Positions 1-4,085 of a DNA stretch of 6,179 bases are shown in pieces. The stretch spans positions 1 to 6,179 of the forward strand of contig QMZP01000053.1 of assembly GCA_003663225.1 (NCBI GenBank), in the 5' to 3' direction. The notes below the pieces were generated by a model. That model was not told where the DNA came from. It saw nothing but the letters and a program-made list of their open reading frames with translations, and made no database searches. Made by a program: the position numbers and the translations under genes. How positions within the stretch are numbered: position 1 is the first letter of the stretch; the number at the start of each line of letters is the position of its first letter. The stretch comes from Candidatus Aenigmatarchaeota archaeon (GTDB taxonomy: Archaea > Aenigmatarchaeota > Aenigmatarchaeia > QMZP01).

Positions 1-24
1 AGCCTTGTCAGTATTTTGGATTAT

Positions 25-36
25 GTTATATAAAAG
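25..36 (-). promoter_or_regulatory. Putative TATA box of a leftward gene outside the window
   Basis: Read on the minus strand this is CTTTTATATAAC, a close match to an archaeal TATA box. A start about 25 nt downstream would fall near position 5, so the transcript would enter the sequence left of the window. No open frame on either strand inside the window could use it. It is seen only as a motif; its use is inferred. Confidence 0.4.
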
Positions 37-42
37 AATCTG

Positions 43-93
43 TTGGAAGGAAAAGGAAACAGGGAAGGGTGGCGGAGCCTCCTAGACTCCGCC
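43..93 (-). terminator. Hairpin plus pyrimidine-rich tail overlapping the stop of the secreted-protein gene
   Basis: On the minus strand the last codons and stop of the 82-651 gene form a perfect 7-bp stem, GGCGGAG (93-87) with CTCCGCC (77-71), around a 9-nt loop that holds the TAG stop. A run almost wholly of C and T follows from about 69 to 43. The layout resembles an intrinsic terminator, although the tail is mixed C/T and not pure U. Archaeal terminators often rely on pyrimidine-rich tracts, so the function is plausible but unproven. Confidence 0.5.
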
Positions 94-651
94 GAATATC
101 ATAAGGAAGAATCCTAATACGGTAGTGAACAACGATGATATTGGATCCATCTGAGCATTCTGGCCCGTGCCATCCCATATGCCTATCGTGCCTTCGGGGT
201 TCTCTGTTATTGGCATGATATCCTCCGGATGCCCTTCGGGCGGTATGGCCCCGGTGCATCTCCAGTTTATCTCAGCTTCCAGCGTCTGAACATCCACCAC
301 GCAGGCGGGGTTGCAGTTGGGCTTGTCGGGGACGGGTTCCATCTCTATCCACCATGTCCCAGTGTATTCGTTGTATGCATACACATCAGTAAGGGAGCCT
401 TCCTGTACGCAGGTGCTGTTAAGGGCTATCGCACGCGCCTCTTCATATGTTATCGGCGACTCCATGGTGCCCCCTTCATAGCCTGGTGATGTTGCGGGTT
501 CCTCGGGACCTGAGCTATTGTCCGCTATCATTGTATATATCAAGCCGTCGTCAGTCACCCTTCCTGGCATGTATTCGGCCGCTGCCATTGATGCCCCCAC
601 TGACGACACCATTATTATCATCGCGACCATCACAGGTAACGTTGCTTTCAT
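82..651 (-). CDS. Secreted PepSY-like protein with C-terminal membrane anchor
   Basis: This encodes 189 residues from ATG 651. An in-frame TTG at 681 lies further upstream, but the ATG follows a GAGGGATT element and begins a proper signal peptide, so I prefer it. Residues 1-24 are a signal peptide (MKAT, then a hydrophobic stretch, then an Ala-rich cleavage region). Residues 66-135 resemble a PepSY-type domain, with an EEARAIA helix, a YNEYTGTWWIEM strand and four cysteines (81, 113, 117, 132) in the contexts STC, NCNPAC and WRC. This four-Cys pattern is one I associate with exported proteins of small-genome archaea. Residues 170-189 are a hydrophobic segment that ends at the stop with no charged tail, so the protein is probably held at the outer face of the membrane. 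Paired disulfides are likely. The exact function is unknown; PepSY domains are usually linked to binding or inhibition of partner proteins. Confidence 0.8.
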   Translation of the reverse strand: MKATLPVMVAMIIMVSSVGASMAAAEYMPGRVTDDGLIYTMIADNSSGPEEPATSPGYEGGTMESPITYEEARAIALNSTCVQEGSLTDVYAYNEYTGTWWIEMEPVPDKPNCNPACVVDVQTLEAEINWRCTGAIPPEGHPEDIMPITENPEGTIGIWDGTGQNAQMDPISSLFTTVLGFFLMIFGGV

Positions 652-662
652 AATCCCTCTTC

Positions 663-681
663 TTGTATATCTGATATACAA
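663..681 (-). promoter_or_regulatory. Perfect 19-bp palindrome upstream of the secreted-protein gene (candidate operator)
   Basis: TTGTATATC, one T, then GATATACAA: nine-base arms that match perfectly. It ends 11 nt upstream of the ATG at 651. If the TATA-like element at 691-700 is used, transcription would start near 668, inside the palindrome, where a bound dimer could block initiation. The palindrome is seen directly; operator function is inferred. Its own TATA content means it could also be a bidirectional promoter element. Confidence 0.45.
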
Positions 682-690
682 TTGTTTTGC

Positions 691-700
691 CCTTATAAGC
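691..700 (-). promoter_or_regulatory. TATA-like element for the 82-651 gene
   Basis: The minus strand reads GCTTATAAGG here, preceded by a purine-rich stretch (CGAAAGAG) like an archaeal BRE. A start about 25-27 nt downstream would be near 668, which leaves a leader of about 17 nt carrying the GAGGGATT ribosome binding site. Confidence 0.4.
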
Positions 701-777
701 CTCTTTCGTTTTTCTTCGGTTTTCTCCGAAAGCCCACTGACATACCACGGGCTATCAGTTGCATGAGCCCGGGATGA

Positions 778-841
778 TTCTCGATTCGCCCCGCAATTTA
801 AAGGGGACGATACAAGAGGGGACTTAGCCCCTCTTTTGTCA
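778..841 (-). other. tRNA-Arg intron 2 (T loop, about 59/60), 64 nt
   Basis: The T-loop sequence TTCGAAT (847-841) is separated from its 3' stem strand CATCC (776-772) by this insertion. GAAT occurs at both ends (844-841 and 780-777), so the cut may lie anywhere in that repeat without changing the mature tRNA. The 59/60 placement gives the best relaxed BHB: TTCG (54-57) pairs with CGAG just before the 3' site, and the T stem is the outer helix. An inner helix is weak. The body holds two hairpins: an 8-bp stem (814-821 with 828-835) and a 4-bp C/G stem (789-792 with 803-806). Confidence 0.8.
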
Positions 842-863
842 TTCGAACACCCAACCTTCCGGT

Positions 864-998
864 ATCACCAATAGAACCGGCATGTACGCTTTGCAGGTTC
901 TGACACCGTGGAGGTATCGGAACCGGCATGTACGCTTTGCAGGTTCTGACACCGTGGAGGTATCGGAACCGGCATGTACGCTTTGCAGGTTCTGATTG
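864..998 (-). other. tRNA-Arg intron 1 (anticodon loop, 37/38), 135 nt
   Basis: The intron lies between G37 (position 999) and A38 (863). The ends fold as an archaeal BHB. Intron bases 2-4 and 6-11 (AAT, AGAACC) pair with GGTTCTATT near the 3' end with one bulged C. Loop bases 32-35 (CTTC) face GGTG, giving three pairs and one U-U. The three-base bulges are G36-G37-C and A-T-A38, cut after the second base in each. Most of the body is a 46-bp tandem repeat (874-995). Removing two repeat units would leave a 43-nt intron with one hairpin, close to usual sizes, so the extra length is explained by repeat expansion. Confidence 0.8.
874..995 (-). repeat. 46-bp perfect tandem repeat inside tRNA intron 1 (2.65 copies)
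   Basis: Copies start at 874, 920 and 966. The first two are identical over all 46 bases, and the third matches over its 30 bases to 995. On the minus strand each unit carries GAACC and GGTTC arms (5 bp, extended by GCA/TGC past one mismatch) and a second hairpin, GATACC with GGTGTC around TCCAC. The perfect identity points to a recent expansion. The third copy is cut off where the intron meets its 5' splice helix. Confidence 0.95.
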
Positions 999-1046
999 CC
1001 GAAGCCGGACGCTCTATCCAATTGAGCTACGGGCCCATGTGTATGG

Positions 1047-1054
1047 TTTATATC
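1047..1054 (+). promoter_or_regulatory. TATA box of the 125-residue protein gene
   Basis: TTTATATC on the plus strand is close to the archaeal TATA consensus. Transcription would start near 1074-1078, giving a leader of only a few bases before ATG 1084. The ribosome binding site at 1069-1075 would then be only partly transcribed, so either a slightly earlier start or near-leaderless translation applies. Confidence 0.4.
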
Positions 1055-1060
1055 TTTTTT

Positions 1061-1070
1061 CTTTTAATAG
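1061..1070 (-). promoter_or_regulatory. TATA-like element of the tRNA-Arg gene
   Basis: The minus strand reads CTATTAAAAG, with its centre about 29 nt from the mature 5' end at 1036. A start near 1040 would give a leader of a few bases. The closer ATATAA (about 1048-1053) sits too near to start a full tRNA, and a further TATAAAT lies at about 1074-1080. Confidence 0.35.
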
Positions 1071-1075
1071 GTGAT
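1069..1075 (+). promoter_or_regulatory. Ribosome binding site for the gene at 1084
   Basis: AGGTGAT is complementary to the archaeal 16S rRNA 3' end (ATCACCT) and stands 8 nt before the ATG at 1084, supporting that start. Confidence 0.55.
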
Positions 1076-1083
1076 TTATAGGC

Positions 1084-1461
1084 ATGGAACATGAAGAAGC
1101 GCATGAGATAGCAAGGAAGATAATGCACATGGAGCATGAGATGGATCAAGTCAGCCACAAACAGCTCTATCACGTTACCATACTTGATGAACATGGGCAG
1201 GAATACGCCGGGGTAATGAGACAGCTAAGGCTTCCCGGGTTCATGGCCATAGACCTTGAGACCGGGCCGATTCCGGATGAAGTGGCTGCGGACATTGAGA
1301 GAATGGAACCGCACAGGCCTCATTACATTGCCATGGGTCTGGATATGAAATACCCGCACATTCTGGCAAAGCTGTATGATGCCTCGAGCATAGGCCCTGT
1401 TTCAGAAGAAGAAGCCTTTGCAATAATGGCATACGAATCTTCTGACGGAAACCATGCTTAA
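1084..1461 (+). CDS. Unrecognised 125-residue acidic protein with His/Met-rich N-terminus
   Basis: I do not recognise the family. The start is supported by AGGTGAT 8 nt upstream. There is no signal peptide or membrane segment, so it is probably cytosolic. The first 37 residues hold seven His (3, 7, 15, 18, 25, 30, 37) and four Met in a strongly charged helix that includes an H-x3-H and an H-x2-H spacing. This might bind metal or simply be an amphipathic helix. Residues 28-60 look like beta strands (YHVTILDEHGQEYAGVMRQL, then GFMAIDLE), and the rest is mostly helical with a PVSEEEAFAIMAYE end. It is divergent from the tRNA gene and converges on the amidotransferase gene; the two stops share four bases, TTAA (1458-1461). 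Codon use matches the neighbours, so this is likely a real gene. Confidence 0.7.
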   Translation: MEHEEAHEIARKIMHMEHEMDQVSHKQLYHVTILDEHGQEYAGVMRQLRLPGFMAIDLETGPIPDEVAADIERMEPHRPHYIAMGLDMKYPHILAKLYDASSIGPVSEEEAFAIMAYESSDGNHA

Positions 1462-2117
1462 TGCCCCTCAGCTACCAATGCCGCGAAATTGAGCAGTATC
1501 CTCTTGTTGTGCGCCCTGGAATCCCTGACAAGGCAGTCACCCGGGTGCCTCGGGTCAAGCCCCCTTTTGGCCCCCAGCCTGCTTCCCATGTCCCACGATA
1601 TGTCAGGATGGAACTGGATTCCAATGTAGTTTCCGTGCTTGAACGCCTGTATACCCCTGCTGTTCGTCGCCAGTATCTCCGCCCCTTCCGGAAGTTCGGT
1701 GACTATGAAGTGGTGGCTATGGAAAGTTAGAAGGCCTCTTGGTATGCTGCTGAACAGAGGATATGATGCTCCGGCTTCGGTTATGTCTACATAACCATAT
1801 CCGAACTCAACACCCTCTTGCATCTTCTCCACCCGGCCTCCGAGCATCATGGCGATGAGCTGATTGCCGAAGCAGATGCCGAGCACAGGCTTCTCTGTCC
1901 TCAGCATTGCTTCAAGCCTCTTCATCCAACCCAGACCTTCAAGCGGGCTGTTTGAAGACCCAGTGACTATGAAGCCATCGTAATCATTAGTGGCAGGGAA
2001 TTTACCATTCTTCGCCTCATATATGTCGACAGGGAACCCGCTGAGTATTTTCCTTATCTCCACGGCAGTGTTGTCACTGCCAACATCGTGGTCGCAATCG
2101 TATATGCATATCTTCAT
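1458..2117 (-). CDS. Class I glutamine amidotransferase (GMP-synthase glutaminase-like)
   Basis: 219 residues, a stand-alone glutaminase domain that releases ammonia from glutamine for a partner synthetase. Residues 48-56 (GFIVTGSSN) are the usual oxyanion-strand region. The nucleophile is Cys82 in GICFGNQ. H133, H135 and H136 lie in the FHSHHFIVTELP segment typical of the GuaA-like group. The catalytic His is H170 in QFHPD. The third triad member, normally Glu in HPE, is Asp172 here, a conservative change that may alter activity. The C-terminus (174-219) is longer than a minimal domain and rich in Arg and His. It is the last gene of the operon, 7 nt after the DapF-like gene; its GAGGT ribosome binding site overlaps that gene's TGA. 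No synthetase domain is attached. The neighbouring ATP-grasp enzyme is the obvious ammonia acceptor, as in other ATP-grasp/glutaminase pairs, but this pairing is inferred from context. Confidence 0.85.
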   Translation of the reverse strand: MKICIYDCDHDVGSDNTAVEIRKILSGFPVDIYEAKNGKFPATNDYDGFIVTGSSNSPLEGLGWMKRLEAMLRTEKPVLGICFGNQLIAMMLGGRVEKMQEGVEFGYGYVDITEAGASYPLFSSIPRGLLTFHSHHFIVTELPEGAEILATNSRGIQAFKHGNYIGIQFHPDISWDMGSRLGAKRGLDPRHPGDCLVRDSRAHNKRILLNFAALVAEGH

Positions 2118-2124
2118 GATAACC

Positions 2125-2892
2125 TCATTTTATGTATTCGGCCGGGCCTGTCATGACCAGTTTTCCGTCCTTGACATCCACTGTTATGTCCCCTCCGGGG
2201 TTGTGCACTGTTATAGGCAGTCTGAGACCCTTCGCCACACTGCTGACATATGCTGACGCCACTGAACCCGTTCCACATGCCAGCGTAACGTCCTCTACGC
2301 CGCCCTCCCTTGTCAGTATTGATATCTCATTGCCGGAATCCACGCGCACGGAGTTGAACTGTACGGCATCCCGGGGGTCGCCTAGCATGTGCAGGATGTC
2401 GGTGTCATACCTAACCTTGGCTCCTTCTTCCCTGGTCCTCTCTATGTCCAGCTCGTCAGTGAAGCGCACATAATGCGGTAGCCCCACGTCAACGAAGAAA
2501 TCATCATCAGAAACCTGCATGAACCCCCTTGGATAGCCCATGTCAACGGTTACCAGACCCTTCGCCACGCAGACCTCCTTTATGCCGTCATCAGTCTCGA
2601 CGTCGAAACTGTCTCCGGCATACCCGAGGTCGCTCGCGAACTTGGCTATGCATCTTATCCCGTTCCCGCACATGCTGGCCCTTGCCAGCCTGCCTGTGTG
2701 TCTGTCCACGTCGAAGTAGTTCATCCTGACTGCTGCCTGGTCGCTCCCGCTGACAAATATCACACCATCCACCTTCCTTGTTCCGTTGAGCCTGTGGTAC
2801 GTGTGCTCCATTCCCTCATCCGAAAGGATCGTCTGGGTAGCATCCGCTATGAAGAACGAATTCCCGCATCCCTGCATATATGCCTTCATCAT
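2125..2892 (-). CDS. dapF: DapF-fold amino-acid epimerase/racemase, probably not acting on diaminopimelate
   Basis: 255 residues with the two-domain DapF fold, a PLP-independent two-cysteine racemase. The catalytic cysteines are C75 (MCGNGIRC) and C206 (LACGTGS); GN at 10-11 and the NPGG and MTGPAEYI segments at the end are also typical. By hand alignment to E. coli DapF, the residues holding the distal carboxylate and amine of the substrate are changed: N64 to D61, N157 to L138 (GLPH instead of GNPH), N190 to A176, and R209 to G197 (TREGGVED instead of YERGVED). There is also a roughly 5-residue insertion before C75. Catalysis is therefore probably kept while the substrate differs; DapF-fold racemases for other amino acids exist, such as histidine racemase CntK. 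The ATG at 2892 overlaps the upstream TGA as ATGA. A second ATG at 2889 is better spaced (7 nt) from the AGGTGAG site at 2896-2902 and may be the true start. The symbol reflects family only. Confidence 0.85.
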   Translation of the reverse strand: MMKAYMQGCGNSFFIADATQTILSDEGMEHTYHRLNGTRKVDGVIFVSGSDQAAVRMNYFDVDRHTGRLARASMCGNGIRCIAKFASDLGYAGDSFDVETDDGIKEVCVAKGLVTVDMGYPRGFMQVSDDDFFVDVGLPHYVRFTDELDIERTREEGAKVRYDTDILHMLGDPRDAVQFNSVRVDSGNEISILTREGGVEDVTLACGTGSVASAYVSSVAKGLRLPITVHNPGGDITVDVKDGKLVMTGPAEYIK

Positions 2893-3989
2893 ATTCTCAC
2901 CTCAGGCCTGAGCGCCATGTACACCCTGCCGCCTACCTCTATCTCGTCATGGTCTATGGAGCATAACCTGTCATACGCGTCCCTGAATCCGTCCACATTA
3001 ACGCCATCAAACCTGTCATACCTATCAGAGACCCTGCATATGGCAGCATAGACTACGCTGTTCACCACGTCATCGTAATCAACGCCTGCTGCATAAGCTG
3101 CGCTGGTAAGGTCTGACTTCTCGGGATCAAGCCCGGGCATGAGGTTTATTTCCAGAAAGGCTATCTCCCCGTTGCCGTTTGCCCTGAAATCTGACCTGCT
3201 GTAGTCCCTTGCATGAACACCGTTGTGCGCCATAACGGCCTGCCTTGCTATGGCCAACCTGGTCTGGTCAGACAACTCAGGCATGCAATATCCTGTATCG
3301 AACGACTTCACGTTGACATCCCTTACCATAGGACACCCAGGCATTGCGCCCAAGTCCCACCTTAGAGCAGGGAAAATTATATCGCCTACCATGCCCATGT
3401 TGTACTCGTTCCCTGAAAGGAACTCCTCTGCTATGGCCTCTGACCCGGTTTCCATTATCACCGAAAGGACGGCCCTTATCAGTTCCTGTCTGCCATTGAC
3501 CACATTATCCTGGCTTATGCCTATGCTGGACCCCTCTCTCGCGGGCTTCACGAAGATAGGATAGCACATCGCCGGATCAAGCTCCTTGTATGCGTCGCTG
3601 AACGACTGCCATCTTGGGTGCCTCACGTGCCCGTTCAGTGTGCGCCTTGTCATTGCCTTGTCCCCGCCCATTATCAGCGTGTCAGGCGATGAACCGGTAT
3701 AAGGGATACCCATGCTGTCCATGATGCTCGCAGCATATGCCTTCCTGTCCGGCATCTCGCGCGTTCCTTCGGCTATGTTGAAGACCATGTCTATTTCATC
3801 CTTCAACCTTTCCAGCTCTGCTTTCATTCCCATATCAGCTGTTATTGGTATGACCCTTGCCCCGGCATTCTCCAATGCGCCCGTTATGCCCTCAATAGTG
3901 CGGTATGACGCATATTCCTCATTCAGCGGGTCATTAGAGCCATCTGTTGCAGGATTGGCTGCAAAGCCTATGCTGATTTTTCTCTTCAT
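2889..3989 (-). CDS. ATP-grasp ligase of the D-alanine-D-alanine ligase-like family
   Basis: 366 residues. The family joins a carboxylate to an amine through an acyl phosphate using ATP. Features in order: N-terminal Rossmann-like part (1-100) with VFNIAEG at 69-75 and IPYTGS at 95-100; ATP-binding lysines K111 (GGDKAMT) and K148 (FVKPA); glycine-rich loop REGSSIGI (151-158); EEF near 188-190 for the adenine/ribose region; DYSRSDFR (262-269), with R265 and D267 in the places of Ddl's Arg and Mg-binding Asp; and EINLMPGL (280-287), with E280 and N282 as metal ligands. A C-terminal extension of about 60 residues follows. It is the first gene of the operon. Only an A/T-rich stretch with no ribosome binding site lies before ATG 3989. 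True Ddl makes D-Ala-D-Ala for peptidoglycan, which archaea lack, so the substrate is unknown. The downstream racemase could supply a D-amino acid. Confidence 0.85.
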   Translation of the reverse strand: MKRKISIGFAANPATDGSNDPLNEEYASYRTIEGITGALENAGARVIPITADMGMKAELERLKDEIDMVFNIAEGTREMPDRKAYAASIMDSMGIPYTGSSPDTLIMGGDKAMTRRTLNGHVRHPRWQSFSDAYKELDPAMCYPIFVKPAREGSSIGISQDNVVNGRQELIRAVLSVIMETGSEAIAEEFLSGNEYNMGMVGDIIFPALRWDLGAMPGCPMVRDVNVKSFDTGYCMPELSDQTRLAIARQAVMAHNGVHARDYSRSDFRANGNGEIAFLEINLMPGLDPEKSDLTSAAYAAGVDYDDVVNSVVYAAICRVSDRYDRFDGVNVDGFRDAYDRLCSIDHDEIEVGGRVYMALRPEVRI

Positions 3990-4085
3990 AAATAAATTAT
4001 GTGAAAATGCATTATTTCAGACTTAAAACAAAAAAATTACTGAAAAAAGTAAATTATTTAACTTTATTTGAACAAAATAATAATA
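3990..4085. promoter_or_regulatory. A/T-rich divergent promoter region with near-palindrome at 4047-4064
   Basis: This gap of 96 bases is far richer in A and T than the genes around it. At 4047-4064 it holds AAGTAAAT, T, ATTTAACTT, an inverted repeat with one extra A. On the plus strand TTATTTAA (4054-4061) can act as a TATA box that starts transcription near 4084, at the regulator's ATG (leaderless). On the minus strand the same stretch or TTTTAAG (about 4021-4027) can serve the ATP-grasp operon. One site could thus control both directions. No ribosome binding site is seen on either side. Confidence 0.5.

Larger units (their letters stand above)
764..1036 (-). tRNA. tRNA-Arg(UCG), three exons with two introns
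   Basis: Exons (minus strand): 1036-999, 863-842 and 777-764. Joined, they give a standard 74-nt cloverleaf. The acceptor stem is GGGCCCG with CGGGCTC (one G-U pair) and A73. The D arm is GCTC AATTGGATA GAGC, and the anticodon stem is TCCGG/CCGGA around loop CTTCGGA, anticodon UCG, reading CGA codons. The variable loop is AGGTT, and the T arm is GGGTG TTCGAAT CATCC (one G-U pair). A20 and C35, known arginine identity bases, are present. CCA is not encoded. Without removing both introns no cloverleaf forms: the anticodon stem halves are 142 nt apart and the T-stem halves 71 nt apart. One intron is at the usual 37/38 site; the other is in the T loop, a position known for multi-intron archaeal tRNAs. 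A TATA-like element is at 1061-1070. Splicing would need an archaeal endonuclease with broad substrate range. Confidence 0.9.

Noticed and set aside
703..732. Intrinsic terminator of the tRNA (CTTTCG/CGAAAG and TTCGG/CCGAA arms)
   Set aside because: On the minus strand the flanks are A-rich, with no U run. The arms compete for the same partner, and the A-rich side may instead be part of a promoter.
229..766. Plus-strand open frames across the left region
   Set aside because: They are antisense to the signal-peptide protein and lack recognisable domains or start signals.
721..785. C/D box guide RNA around the GATGATT and CTGA-like bases
   Set aside because: The GATGA belongs to the tRNA 3' exon and its intron, and no properly spaced C, D', C' and D set is present.
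874..995. CRISPR array
   Set aside because: The 46-bp units abut with no unique spacers and are only 2.65 in number; they lie inside a tRNA intron.
839..1021. Minus-strand open frame with a repeated amino-acid block
   Set aside because: It lies wholly within the tRNA-Arg gene, and its repetition comes from the 46-bp intron repeat.
839..1036. Split (trans-spliced) tRNA half
   Set aside because: Both missing parts (anticodon 3' strand and T-arm/acceptor 3' strand) are found in order downstream, so cis introns explain it.
2132..3564. Several 60-120 residue plus-strand frames
   Set aside because: They are shadows of the DapF-like and ATP-grasp genes, which have clear motifs on the minus strand.
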